32,518 nt of DNA, from positions 1 to 32,518 of the forward strand of contig JANXUB010000005.1 of the NCBI GenBank assembly GCA_025352105.1, read 5' to 3'. Below the pieces are notes generated by a model. The model had not been told where the DNA came from. It made no database searches and saw only the letters and a program-made list of their open reading frames with translations. Each line of letters opens with the position of its first letter. The first letter of the stretch is position 1. Position numbers and translations under genes: made by a program. Below are positions 17,020 through 24,830 of this stretch, one piece after another. Source of the stretch: Burkholderiales bacterium. Lineage in GTDB: Bacteria > Pseudomonadota > Gammaproteobacteria > Burkholderiales > Casimicrobiaceae.

Positions 17020-17042
17020 ATTCAGCGCAAAGCTGAATTTTT
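17020..17042 (+). terminator. rluB terminator
   Basis: The stem is ATTCAGC-GCAAA-GCTGAAT, a 7-bp perfect hairpin followed by TTTTT, 12 bases before the convergent FAH-family gene. It should stop plus-strand transcription from the scp-rluB operon. Confidence 0.75.
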
Positions 17043-17053
17043 GGTCAGAAGCC

Positions 17054-17860
17054 TCAAACTACCTTGACCGTGATATCCGGCAGTTTTTCGATCTTGCCGA
17101 CCATGACGTCGCCGCGAACGACGGGCCCCACATTTTCGGGCGTCCCCGAATAAATGATGTCGCCCGCCATCAGCTCGAACGCCTCCGACAATTTGCTGAT
17201 TTGTTCGGCCACGTTCCAGATCATTTGCTGCAAATCAGCGCTCTGTTTGACCTTGCCGTTCACGTACAGCTCAATCTTGCCGCGCGTGAAATGTCCCGTG
17301 TCTTCAACGCGGTGAATGGGGCCGATTGGCGCTGATTTGTCGAAGCTCTTGCCGATTTCCCATGGCTTCTTTTCGTCGCCCATTGCGCGCTGCAAATCGC
17401 GTCGCGTCATGTCGAGCCCCACTGCGTACCCGAATACATGTTTCAGGGCGTCGGCGGGCGCAATATTGCGACCACCGCTCTGCAACGCGGCAACCAGCTC
17501 AATTTCGTAGTGATAATTTTTGGTCAACGGCGGATAAGGATGATCAACCGTTTGCCCCGGCGGCACGAGCTGAATGGCATCGGTGGGTTTCTGGAAAAAA
17601 AAGGGCGGCTCGCGCGTCGGATCTGAGCCCATCTCGCGCGCATGCGCTGCGTAGTTTCGGCCAATGCAATAGATGCGACGCACCGGAAACACCTGCGAGC
17701 TGCCGACAATCGGAATGGTGGTCGCTGCGACCCGGAACGGTGTTGTCGGCGTCTGCGCCTGGGCGGTCACGCTGGCGCATCCCGCCATAGCAGCACCACC
17801 TCCAAGAACGCCCGCTGTGCCCAGCGATTTCAAGACATCGCGACGTGTTGTTTGGCTCAT
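17054..17860 (-). CDS. FAH-family hydrolase/isomerase with Tat lipoprotein signal
   Basis: A 268-residue protein. The body is a fumarylacetoacetate hydrolase-family domain of the FAHD1/YcgM type: CIGRNYAAHAREMG, FFFQKPTDAI, YHYEIELVAA (metal ligands Glu119 and Glu121), GYAVGLDMTRRDLQ (Asp150), PWEIGKSFDKSAPIGP and GDIIYSGTPENVGPV. The family hydrolyses or tautomerises acylpyruvates and related keto acids, normally in the cytoplasm. Here the N-terminus is TRRDVLKSLGTAGVLGGG followed by AMAGC: a twin-arginine signal with a lipobox (Cys28), so export as a lipoprotein is predicted. The ATG has an AAGGAGA site. It is downstream of tctBA but behind a terminator. Confidence 0.88.
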   Translation of the reverse strand: MSQTTRRDVLKSLGTAGVLGGGAAMAGCASVTAQAQTPTTPFRVAATTIPIVGSSQVFPVRRIYCIGRNYAAHAREMGSDPTREPPFFFQKPTDAIQLVPPGQTVDHPYPPLTKNYHYEIELVAALQSGGRNIAPADALKHVFGYAVGLDMTRRDLQRAMGDEKKPWEIGKSFDKSAPIGPIHRVEDTGHFTRGKIELYVNGKVKQSADLQQMIWNVAEQISKLSEAFELMAGDIIYSGTPENVGPVVRGDVMVGKIEKLPDITVKVV

Positions 17861-17905
17861 GCTGAGATCTCCTTATCAAGCGCTGGAAGAATACTCCGCA
17901 AAAAT

Positions 17906-17933
17906 AAAAACGGACACCGAAGTGCCCGTTTTT
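17906..17933 (-). terminator. tctA rho-independent terminator
   Basis: On the minus strand the arms AAAAACGGGCAC and GTGTCCGTTTTT pair around a TTCG tetraloop with one mismatch and a terminal T run. It lies 18 bases past the tctA stop and 46 bases before the FAH-family start, so the latter needs read-through or its own promoter. Confidence 0.85.
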
Positions 17934-17950
17934 GCGCGTCGTTGATCGAA

Positions 17951-19459
17951 TCAATCCTCGACAAACGTCTCGTCGCGCTTTTTGCGGATGGCAGGCAGTG
18001 CAAGAACCACCAAAAGCAATCCTGCGAGCACCAGCATGGACGCGCTGATCGGACGCTCAAGGAAGACCATCGGATCGCCGCGCGACAACAGCATGGCACG
18101 GCGCAGGTTCTCTTCCATCATCGGGCCCAAGATGAAGCCGAGCAGCAAAGGTGCAGCTTCGCATTCAAGCTTCGCGAAGATGTAGCCGATGACGCCGAAG
18201 GCCGCGATGATCCACACGTCAAACGTTGTGTTGTTCACGGTGTACACGCCGATGGCGCAAAACACCAGAATCATCGGATAGAGGAGGCGATACGGAATCT
18301 TCAACAACTGAACCCACATGCCGATCAATGGCAGATTCAGAATCACCAGCATCGCGTTACCCACCCACATCGAAGCGATCAGGCCCCAGAAGAGCTGTGG
18401 ATTCGCCGTGATGACCTGAGGGCCCGGCTGGATGTTGTGAATCGTCATTGCGCCGACCATCAACGCCATAACCGCGTTGGGTGGAATGCCCAGCGTCAGG
18501 AGCGGAATGAAGGAGGTTTGTGCGCCGGCGTTGTTGGCCGACTCAGGGGCGGCGACGCCACGGATGTTGCCTTGACCAAACGGTGGGTTGGCTTTCGGGC
18601 CAGCGATTTTTTTCTCAAGCGTGTACGAGGCAAACGACGCCAATACGGCTCCGCCGCCAGGAAGGATCCCGAGCACTGAGCCGAGCAATGTTCCGCGCGT
18701 AATGGCACCCCAGGAATCCTTGAAATCCTGCACTGTCGGCAACAAGCGGCCCACTTTTGACGTGAACACTTCACGGTCTTCGCCTTGCTCCAGATTGGTA
18801 AGAATTTCACCAATACCGAAGATGCCCATCGCAACGCCCACGAAGCCGATGCCGTCTGTGAGCTCGGGTACATCGAAGCTGTAGCGGGCAACGCCCGAGT
18901 TAACGTCAGTACCGACCAATCCGAGCACGATCCCCAACACCACCATCGCAATCGCTTTGACGATTGAACCGTGCGCCATAGCAATGGCAGCAAAGAGGCC
19001 CAGCACCATCAGCGAGAAGTAGTCCGCAGGACCGAACTTCAACGCCGCTTCCGATAACGGCGGCGCGAACGCAGCCACGAGCAGGGTAGAGAACGAGCCC
19101 GCTATGAACGAGCCGATCGCGGCCATACCCAGCGCCGCGCCAGCGCGACCCTTACGCGCCATCTGGTAGCCGTCCAGTGCGGTCACCACCGAGGACGATT
19201 CGCCGGGCAAGTTAACCAAAATGGCCGTCGTCGAACCGCCGTACTGTGCGCCGTAGTAAATACCGGCCAGCATGATCAGCGCCGAAACCGGTGGCAGCGC
19301 GTAGGTCGTGGGCAGCAGCATCGCGATGGTCGCGACCGGGCCGATGCCGGGGAGCACGCCGATCAGCGTGCCAAGCAGGCAGCCGATGAGCGCGTACAGG
19401 ATGTTGGTGGCTGTGAGCGCAACGCCAAAGCCGAGGGATAGATTGCTAAGTAAGTCCAT
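17951..19459 (-). CDS. tctA: tripartite tricarboxylate transporter, large membrane subunit TctA
   Basis: A 502-residue inner-membrane protein with about 10-12 hydrophobic helices. The duplicated family motif is clear in GTLIGVLPGIGPVATIAMLLP, with the conserved region GIYYGAQYGGSTTAILVNLP followed by GESSSVVTALDGYQMARKGR. Later blocks GSVLGILPGGGAVLASF and FIPLLTLGIPPNAVMALMVG repeat the pattern. TctA forms the transport channel with TctB and takes up carboxylates (citrate and others) driven by an ion gradient, with the substrate delivered by a periplasmic TctC/Bug protein. It starts 6 bases after tctB. No tctC is present in the window. Confidence 0.95.
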   Translation of the reverse strand: MDLLSNLSLGFGVALTATNILYALIGCLLGTLIGVLPGIGPVATIAMLLPTTYALPPVSALIMLAGIYYGAQYGGSTTAILVNLPGESSSVVTALDGYQMARKGRAGAALGMAAIGSFIAGSFSTLLVAAFAPPLSEAALKFGPADYFSLMVLGLFAAIAMAHGSIVKAIAMVVLGIVLGLVGTDVNSGVARYSFDVPELTDGIGFVGVAMGIFGIGEILTNLEQGEDREVFTSKVGRLLPTVQDFKDSWGAITRGTLLGSVLGILPGGGAVLASFASYTLEKKIAGPKANPPFGQGNIRGVAAPESANNAGAQTSFIPLLTLGIPPNAVMALMVGAMTIHNIQPGPQVITANPQLFWGLIASMWVGNAMLVILNLPLIGMWVQLLKIPYRLLYPMILVFCAIGVYTVNNTTFDVWIIAAFGVIGYIFAKLECEAAPLLLGFILGPMMEENLRRAMLLSRGDPMVFLERPISASMLVLAGLLLVVLALPAIRKKRDETFVED

Positions 19460-19465
19460 AGTCGT

Positions 19466-19930
19466 CTAACCACTCCAGGGGAAGAGTTTCATCTGAAGCT
19501 TCAAACCCCAAATAAACACACCGGCACAAAAAATACACATGATGACCGTGATGAAGGCCAGCTCGCGGTAGTTTTTGTCATGCGCGGCGACGCCGGAAAT
19601 AAAGGTCAAGAGCGAGATCGCGATGATCATGCCGAGCGTCGGCAATGTGATACCGAACAGCACCACTGCAACGGTCAGGATGATGACTGGCTTCCACGTC
19701 CAGCCGATGCCTTCTGACTGGGCGTATTGCGCCTGATTTTTCAGGCCGATGCCGGCGATGATGAAGCCCAGACCCGCCATGATGAAGCCCAAAATGCGCG
19801 GAAAAAATCCCGGCCCCATTCGGGCTGCGGTGCCCATCTGATAGTTATATGCGCCAACGACAAAGATCAAACCCACCGCAATAAACATGATTCCGGCAAG
19901 CAGGTCTTTATTTTTTAAGAACCCATTCAA
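19466..19930 (-). CDS. tctB: tripartite tricarboxylate transporter, small membrane subunit TctB
   Basis: A 154-residue protein with four hydrophobic helices (about 12-30, 42-62, 80-110 and 122-147) and the TctB-type segment MGPGFFPRILGFIMAGLGF. It partners TctA in the membrane. The start is a TTG at 19930, with AGGAGG 9 bases upstream; an ATG overlapping it is out of frame. It is the first gene of tctB-tctA. About 180 bases separate it from the parvulin gene upstream, long enough for its own promoter, though none is obvious. Confidence 0.88.
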   Translation of the reverse strand: MNGFLKNKDLLAGIMFIAVGLIFVVGAYNYQMGTAARMGPGFFPRILGFIMAGLGFIIAGIGLKNQAQYAQSEGIGWTWKPVIILTVAVVLFGITLPTLGMIIAISLLTFISGVAAHDKNYRELAFITVIMCIFCAGVFIWGLKLQMKLFPWSG

Positions 19931-20044
19931 GTGACATCTCCTCCTGAGTAGTGACTCTAGGATTATGGTCTATCCGTCTGTCGCTTGTCTGTCTTTTCGT
20001 CATTGTTTGGCGACAAATTGCCGCAAGAAATGAAAAGAAATGAA

Positions 20045-20066
20045 AAAGCCACCCGAAGGTGGCTTT
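20045..20066 (-). terminator. parvulin gene terminator
   Basis: On the minus strand, AAAGCCACC-TTCG-GGTGGCTTT is a perfect 9-bp hairpin with a stable tetraloop, followed by TTCATTTC. It lies 45 bases past the stop codon of the parvulin gene and ends the yciB-bolA-parvulin transcript. Confidence 0.85.
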
Positions 20067-20110
20067 GTTGCGGCGCAACGAAGGCGTGATCGTCGCGTAT
20101 CGCTTGCTGG

Positions 20111-20953
20111 TTACTTCACGCCGGCTTTGACGCGCAGTTCAGCCAGATGCTTCTCGATGACCTGACCTTGCAGGCGTTGTGACAGTTGTTGCTTCACTTC
20201 CTCAAACGCAGGCGCTTTGGCTTCACGGGTGTCATCGAGTTGGATCACGTGGAAACCGAACGGGCTTTGCACCGGCGTCGCTGTGTACTTGCCTTTTTGC
20301 AGAGCGATCATCGCGTCGGCAAACGGCTTGACAAAATTCGAAGGAACCGCCCAGTCAAGGTCGCCTCCGTTTTCTTTCGAGCCGGGATCTTTCGAATTCG
20401 CCTTGGCGAGTTCTTCAAATTTGGAGCCGCCTTGCAACTGCTTGATGATGTTTTCGGCTTCTTCTTTTTTCTCGACGAGGATGTGGCGAGCGCGGTATTC
20501 CTTGTCGCCAAGACCGGCTTTAATTGTCTCGTATTCTTTTTTGAGAACGTCATCGGTGACCGGATTGGCGGTCAAATATTCGTTGATGTAGGCGCGGATC
20601 AGGATCGAGTCACTCGCCACCTGCATTTGCGTTTTCATTGTGCTGGCGCGATCCAGGCCCTTGGCTTTGGCGGCGCGCATGAACAACTCACGGTTGATCA
20701 GTTCGTCGCGCAGAACGGCGCGGAGTTCCGGTGTGTCTGGTTGACCCTGGGCCAGGCGTTCCTTCACGATCAGATCAAGCTGTTCGGATGGAATGGCTAC
20801 GTCGCCTGCGCTTGCAGGACGGGTTGCGGTGGGTGCGGCAACTGGCTTTTTAGCCGGGGCGGGCGTTTGGGCAATCGCAGAGCCAGCCAGCGTCGCAGAC
20901 GCGATTAGCGTTGCAGCAGCAACTGTTGCAAATGAAGAGTATCCAGATTTCAT
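20111..20953 (-). CDS. periplasmic parvulin-type peptidyl-prolyl isomerase
   Basis: A 280-residue exported folding factor. The signal peptide ends GSAIAQ, followed by a Pro/Ala-rich stretch to about 48. A helical SurA/PrsA-like N-domain covers about 52-150 (DVAIPSEQLDLIVKERLAQG, ELRAVLRDELINRELFM). The rotamase domain covers about 152-245: YRARHILVEKKEEAENIIKQ, FEELAKANSKDPGSKENGGD and SPFGFHVIQLDD, all typical parvulin blocks. A basic C-terminal helix follows. It probably assists outer-membrane or periplasmic protein folding. It lies 53 bases after bolA, in the same direction, so an operon is likely. There is no strong ribosome site, only a GGAA. Confidence 0.92.
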   Translation of the reverse strand: MKSGYSSFATVAAATLIASATLAGSAIAQTPAPAKKPVAAPTATRPASAGDVAIPSEQLDLIVKERLAQGQPDTPELRAVLRDELINRELFMRAAKAKGLDRASTMKTQMQVASDSILIRAYINEYLTANPVTDDVLKKEYETIKAGLGDKEYRARHILVEKKEEAENIIKQLQGGSKFEELAKANSKDPGSKENGGDLDWAVPSNFVKPFADAMIALQKGKYTATPVQSPFGFHVIQLDDTREAKAPAFEEVKQQLSQRLQGQVIEKHLAELRVKAGVK

Positions 20954-21006
20954 CGTTGTGTGTTCCAGTGATTGAGGATTTAGCTAAGTATTTTGCTAGA
21001 TTTTTG

Positions 21007-21285
21007 CTAAGTTTTGACTAGGGCTTCTTCATCGGGCGTCGCCACCGTCAGTGACAGCGCGTGAATCGTGTGCGGCATCAAGTCCGCCACCAACGCATAA
21101 ACCGCGCGATGCCGGGCAACCGTACTGAGCCCTGAAAAAACGTTGGACACGATTTTCGCCGATAAGTGCCCGCCGCCGGTGTTTCCCGCATGTCCGGCGT
21201 GAAGCGCAGAGTCGTCGCTGATGGTCAAAACCGTCGGCGACAGCGGGGCAAGACGTGCTTCAAGGGCGGCTACAAGCGCGTTCAT
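21007..21285 (-). CDS. BolA family protein
   Basis: A 92-residue small protein. The hallmark C-terminal block is RHRAVYALVADLMPHTIHAL, with the class-II KH-like fold preceded by DSALHAGHAGNTGGGHLSAK, where His residues can coordinate an iron-sulfur cluster together with a monothiol glutaredoxin. BolA proteins help iron-sulfur cluster handling and act in stress and cell-shape control. The ATG at 21285 overlaps the yciB stop as ATGA, so the two are translationally coupled; a longer in-frame opening upstream runs inside yciB and lacks family similarity. Confidence 0.9.
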   Translation of the reverse strand: MNALVAALEARLAPLSPTVLTISDDSALHAGHAGNTGGGHLSAKIVSNVFSGLSTVARHRAVYALVADLMPHTIHALSLTVATPDEEALVKT

Positions 21286-21839
21286 TTCGGGGCAACCTCG
21301 TTGTCCGGGCTCTCTTTGATGTACTTGGCCAAGAGTGCCACGTTGCCAATCGTGAAGGCGAAGAAGAGGCCCATCGCCCACCACACTTTGAAATTCACCC
21401 ACGTATCGAGGCTGTAATTCGTTGCCACATAGCCGTTAAGAACCGCCATAAAGACAAAAAACACGATCCAGGCCCAAGTCAGTTTGCTCCAGAGCGCGTC
21501 CGGCGCCTGAATCTGCGCCTGCTTGAACACCACCTGAATCCAGTTTTTCTTGAGCACCAGCTTGCCAAACAGGAGCGCCAGTGCAAACGCGCCGTAAAGC
21601 GCAGAGGGCTTCCATTTGATGAAGGTTTCGTCGTGCAACAACAGCGTTGCGCCGCCAAAAATCACGATGATGGCGAGCGAGAGCCACTGCATCGTACTCA
21701 CGCGCTTCGTGCCAAACCACGCCCACGCGATGGCAATTACGGAGGCCGCGATGGCCACGCCGGTAGCGAAGTAGATGTCTTTGAGTTTGTAGGCGACGAA
21801 AAAAAGAATGATCGGCGCGTATTCGAGAAGGAACTGCAT
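21282..21839 (-). CDS. yciB: inner-membrane septation protein A, YciB/IspZ
   Basis: A 185-residue protein with about five membrane helices. The N-terminus MQFLLEYAPIILFFVAYKLK is the family start and fixes the ATG at 21839; an upstream in-frame ATG at 21869 would only add ten unlike residues. Other marks are GGATLLLHDETFIKWKPS, the conserved polar loop of the family, and the late TWVNFKVWWAMGLFFAFTIGN. The protein is involved in cell-envelope synthesis and division. It begins a yciB-bolA-parvulin operon and is divergent from ohrR. Confidence 0.93.
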   Translation of the reverse strand: MQFLLEYAPIILFFVAYKLKDIYFATGVAIAASVIAIAWAWFGTKRVSTMQWLSLAIIVIFGGATLLLHDETFIKWKPSALYGAFALALLFGKLVLKKNWIQVVFKQAQIQAPDALWSKLTWAWIVFFVFMAVLNGYVATNYSLDTWVNFKVWWAMGLFFAFTIGNVALLAKYIKESPDNEVAPK

Positions 21840-21853
21840 GGAATAGCATTGTA
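21839..21853 (-). promoter_or_regulatory. -10 box near yciB start
   Basis: On the minus strand TACAAT (21853-21848) lies 8 bases before the yciB ATG, again with no ribosome site between them. The -35 region is weak. Confidence 0.4.
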
Positions 21854-21900
21854 TGCAGGCCGCATTCATACGCTGCGGCCACCGCGTTTAATAAATGTTG

Positions 21901-21928
21901 TTGACAATTTAATTGTGTGCAATATAAT
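21901..21928 (+). promoter_or_regulatory. ohrR-ohr promoter with OhrR-type operator
   Basis: Perfect sigma-70 hexamers TTGACA (21901-21906) and TATAAT (21923-21928) have a 16-base spacer. The palindrome ACAATT-T-AATTGT (21904-21916) overlaps the -35 box and matches the TACAATT / AATTGTA operator known for OhrR proteins. Repressor binding would block polymerase, giving autoregulation. The ATG follows 8 bases after the -10 box, so the transcript should be leaderless. Confidence 0.85.
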
Positions 21929-21936
21929 TTCTGAAA

Positions 21937-22416
21937 ATGAACGCAAAAAGCTCACTTTTAGACCTCGATCGCCAGCTCTGTTTTGCGCTTTATGCGGCGT
22001 CGCTCGCGATGACCAAGGCGTACAAGCCGATCTTGGCGGAGCTGGGTCTGACCTACCCGCAGTACCTCGTCATGCTCGCGCTCTGGCAGCACGGCTCGCA
22101 ACGTGTGGGCGAACTCGGTGAGCGGCTGGGTCTTGACTCCGGCACGCTGACGCCGCTTGCAAAACGTCTGCAAGCACTGGGGCTTATTGAGCGTGAGCGC
22201 AGCGCCGTCGACGAACGACAGGTCGAAATAACCCTGACCGCAGCGGGCCAACAATTGCGCGCTCGTGCCGAACCGATACCGCTGTGCGTGATGCAGCTCA
22301 CGGGCTGCCAATTGCCGCAACTTGAATCCCTGACGCGTGAGTTGAAAGACTTGCGCCACCAACTCGCCTCGGCGTACCCCGCAGAGGCGAACCTTTTCCC
22401 CCCACTGAAAACCTAG
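21937..22416 (+). CDS. ohrR: OhrR, organic-peroxide-sensing MarR-family repressor
   Basis: A 159-residue dimeric winged-helix repressor. The sensing cysteine is Cys15 in the characteristic DRQLCFALYAAS block. Two further cysteines (117 and 124, in PIPLCVMQLTGC) near the C-terminus suggest a 2-Cys mechanism with a disulfide to the partner subunit, as in Xanthomonas. The recognition region RVGELGERLGLDSGTLTPLA and the wing ERSAVDERQVEITLT are standard. On peroxide oxidation it should leave its operator and release ohr, which lies 9 bases downstream in the same transcript. Confidence 0.93.
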   Translation: MNAKSSLLDLDRQLCFALYAASLAMTKAYKPILAELGLTYPQYLVMLALWQHGSQRVGELGERLGLDSGTLTPLAKRLQALGLIERERSAVDERQVEITLTAAGQQLRARAEPIPLCVMQLTGCQLPQLESLTRELKDLRHQLASAYPAEANLFPPLKT

Positions 22417-22425
22417 GAAATCACC

Positions 22426-22851
22426 ATGTCCATCGAAAAAGTACTCTACCGCGCCGAAGCCACCTCCACCGGCGGTCGTGAAGGCTCGTCGCGTTCGTCC
22501 GACGGCATTCTTGACGTCAAACTCACCACGCCAAAAGAGCTCGGCGGCAACGGCCTTCCCGGCACCAACCCCGAGCAACTGTTCGCAGCGGGTTATAGCG
22601 CCTGCTTCCTCGGTGCGTTGAAATATGTAGCGGCTGCCGCCAAAGTCGCGCTGCCAGCCGAGACAAAAATCACGGGAAACGTTGGCATCGGTCAGATTCC
22701 GACGGGCTTTGGCATCGAAGTCACCCTGACTGTTGATATTCCGGGCGTTGACCGTGCCGTCGCACAAGGATTGGTCGACAAGGCACACGTCGTATGCCCG
22801 TACTCGAACGCAACGCGTAGCAATATTGACGTTACGCTAAAGCTCGCGTAA
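22426..22851 (+). CDS. ohr: organic hydroperoxide resistance protein Ohr
   Basis: A 141-residue thiol peroxidase of the OsmC/Ohr fold that reduces organic and fatty-acid hydroperoxides using lipoyl-linked reductants. The catalytic pair is Cys60 ([10 protein letters not shown]) and Cys124 ([13 protein letters not shown]), with Arg18 (GGREG) and Glu50 completing the active site. Its length is normal for the family. An AGGAAA-type ribosome site precedes the ATG. It is the effector of the ohrR-ohr pair and converges on ampD, with 18 bases between stop codons. Confidence 0.96.
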   Translation: MSIEKVLYRAEATSTGGREGSSRSSDGILDVKLTTPKELGGNGLPGTNPEQLFAAGYSACFLGALKYVAAAAKVALPAETKITGNVGIGQIPTGFGIEVTLTVDIPGVDRAVAQGLVDKAHVVCPYSNATRSNIDVTLKLA

Positions 22852-22869
22852 GCGGCGATTGACGTGTGG

Positions 22870-23421
22870 TCAGGCGTGCCATCGCACGCCGAGCCGTGAC
22901 CAGTCAAAGGTCGGGCCTGGATCAATCTTCCGGCCCGGCGCGATTTCGCTGTGCGTGGCGACCGCCTTGATCGCGTAGTTTTGCTTGATCGCCCCCAGCA
23001 ATGCGTCCAGCGCAAAGTACTGCGGATCAACAAACGCGGTGACGGCGTCGCCTTCGATCTCGATCCCGATTGAAAAATCATTGCATCCGCTGCGTCCTCG
23101 CCATGCTGAAATGCCAGCGTGCCAAGCGCGATCATTGCAACTTACAAACTGAAGCACTTCACCTGTTCGCCGCAAGAAAAAGTGCGCTGATACATGAATG
23201 TCCGCCAGCTCGGAGAGCATCGGATAACGCGCAACATCCAGCCGATTTTCAAAAAAGTCACTAACGGCGCTGCCTTCAAACTGTCCGGCGGGAAGACTGA
23301 TGTGATGCAGCACTACGATTTTTGCCGGTGTTTCTGCGGGCCGTGGATTAAAGTTTGGGCTGGCGCGCCGCGCCGCCCCGCTCCACCAACCGTCGGTCCA
23401 CGCCGGGGCATCAGAGGTCAT
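22870..23421 (-). CDS. ampD: 1,6-anhydro-N-acetylmuramyl-L-alanine amidase AmpD
   Basis: A 183-residue cytoplasmic zinc amidase for cell-wall recycling. The N-terminus carries the family pattern GWWSGAARRASPNFNPRP. The zinc ligands are the first His of VLHHISLP, a His in ATHSEIAPGR and the Asp in KIDPGP. VSAHFFLRRTGEVLQFV and WHAG complete the Amidase_2 fold. The ATG at 23421 lies inside the last codons of pilR (11-base overlap), so translational coupling is likely; an earlier in-frame ATG at 23508 would give a non-family extension. AmpD loss derepresses ampC in species that have AmpR; no such gene is seen here. Confidence 0.93.
   Translation of the reverse strand: MTSDAPAWTDGWWSGAARRASPNFNPRPAETPAKIVVLHHISLPAGQFEGSAVSDFFENRLDVARYPMLSELADIHVSAHFFLRRTGEVLQFVSCNDRAWHAGISAWRGRSGCNDFSIGIEIEGDAVTAFVDPQYFALDALLGAIKQNYAIKAVATHSEIAPGRKIDPGPTFDWSRLGVRWHA
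22873..22890. other. hairpin at the convergent ohr/ampD ends
   Basis: GGCGTGC-CATC-GCACGCC is a perfect 7-bp stem that overlaps the last codons of ampD and lies 22 bases past the ohr stop. It lacks a T run, so it may only contribute to termination or protect mRNA ends. Confidence 0.4.
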
Positions 23422-24826
23422 CGGGTTCCATGCCAAGCCGCTCCAGCCGGTAGCGCATGGAGCGAAAAGTGATACCCAAAAGCTTTGCCGCCTGCGTGCG
23501 ATTGCCACGCGTTTGCGCCAAGGCTAATTCGAGCGTTTCGCGTTCGCTTCTATCGAGAAAATCCTGTAGCGGCGTTCGGCCAGCCAACGTCCCGGCATCA
23601 GCACCCACGCTTGATGCGGCCGCCTGCGTGACGGGATGGTCGTCGACCGTTAGCCGCAAATCCGAAGCCTCGATCATGTCGGGATTTTCGGCGAGCGCTA
23701 CGGCGCGTTCCAGTACGTTCTCAAGCTCGCGCACATTACCCGGAAAGCTGTAGCGCATGAGCGCACTGGACGCACCGGGCGAGAGCTTCGCGTTGGAACT
23801 TCCGGTGACACGGGCTAGCGTGCGTGAAGCGATCACTGGAATGTCTGACGCGATTTCGCGCAACGCAGGCATCTCAACCTGCAACACGTTGAGACGATAA
23901 AACAGATCCTGCCGGAAGAGGCCGGATTGCACCAATGTGGTCAAGTTTTTGTGCGTCGCGCTGACGATGCGAACGTCAATTGCGTCCTCTGCCGTATTGC
24001 CGACTTTGCGAACACGTTTCTCCTGAATTGCACGCAATAATTTCACTTGCAGCGACAGCGGCAAGTCCGCTACTTCGTCTAGAAACAACGTGCCGCCGGT
24101 TGCGGCCTGAAAGAAGCCGTCGCGATCCGTTTCTGCGCCCGTGAATGCGCCTTTACGGTAGCCGAAAAATTCGCTTTCCATCAGATTCTCAGGGATCGCA
24201 CCGCAGTTCACGGCGACAAACGGCCCGGCTGCGCGTGGCCCGTTGCTGTGCAGGATGCGCGCGGCGAGTTCCTTGCCAGTTCCAGATTCGCCGTGGACGT
24301 GGGTGGCGGTGTTGGTGTTGGCGAGCTTGGCGAGCAGGTTGCGCAGGGCCACAATCGCGTGCGATTCGCCAATGAGTGCGGGCGCACTGCTGGTCGGAGC
24401 CGCGGTGGACTGCGACGCGCTGGCGGGCGGCGCTGCGCGGCGCTCAGGCAGCTTGATCGCGGACTTGACCAGCGTGCGTAGCTGATCGAGCGACACCGGT
24501 TTGGCGAGATAGTCAAAGGCACCCGCCTTTAACGCTGCCACCGCGTTGTCAGCGTTACCGAATGCGGTGATGACGGCGCAGGGTAAATCGAGTCCTCGCT
24601 CGGCAATCGCCGCTAGCACATCGAGTCCGGTCCCATCGCCCAGATTCATGTCGGTGAGGCATAACGAATAGCTCTGCTTGTCGAGCGCCGCAATGGCGCT
24701 TTGTCGCGAGTCGGCGGTGACGACTTCGAGCCCGAGCTTGGTGAGCGTCAATTGCATCAGGGTCAACAAGTCGGGTTCATCGTCCACGACGAGTACACGA
24801 GGCGTTGCTTCCAGTCTTTTGGCCAT
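23411..24826 (-). CDS. pilR: sigma-54-dependent response regulator PilR
   Basis: A 471-residue NtrC-type activator. The receiver domain (about 9-125) has the phospho-acceptor Asp59 in LCLTDMNLGDG, with Lys109. The AAA+ domain has Walker A GESGTGKE (179-186), GAFTGA (226-231), the sigma-54-contacting loop, and Walker B GGTLFLDEVADLP. The C-terminal Fis-type helix-turn-helix is LALAQTRGNRTQAAKLLGIT. With PilS it activates pilA for type IV pili in Pseudomonas, but no pil structural genes are in the window. It starts 4 bases after pilS. The partner and the downstream ampD match the pilSR locus of Burkholderiales, so the assignment is good but rests on context. Confidence 0.9.
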   Translation of the reverse strand: MAKRLEATPRVLVVDDEPDLLTLMQLTLTKLGLEVVTADSRQSAIAALDKQSYSLCLTDMNLGDGTGLDVLAAIAERGLDLPCAVITAFGNADNAVAALKAGAFDYLAKPVSLDQLRTLVKSAIKLPERRAAPPASASQSTAAPTSSAPALIGESHAIVALRNLLAKLANTNTATHVHGESGTGKELAARILHSNGPRAAGPFVAVNCGAIPENLMESEFFGYRKGAFTGAETDRDGFFQAATGGTLFLDEVADLPLSLQVKLLRAIQEKRVRKVGNTAEDAIDVRIVSATHKNLTTLVQSGLFRQDLFYRLNVLQVEMPALREIASDIPVIASRTLARVTGSSNAKLSPGASSALMRYSFPGNVRELENVLERAVALAENPDMIEASDLRLTVDDHPVTQAAASSVGADAGTLAGRTPLQDFLDRSERETLELALAQTRGNRTQAAKLLGITFRSMRYRLERLGMEPDDL

Positions 24827-24830
24827 AGTT

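Noticed and set aside
17642-18679. Long plus-strand open frame opposite the FAH-family gene and tctA
   Set aside because: The translation is His/Arg/Gln-rich shadow sequence and crosses the strong tctA terminator; both minus-strand genes have clear families.
21255-22121. Long plus-strand open frame across yciB into ohrR
   Set aside because: It runs through the divergent promoter and operator and matches no family; the genes it overlaps are certain.
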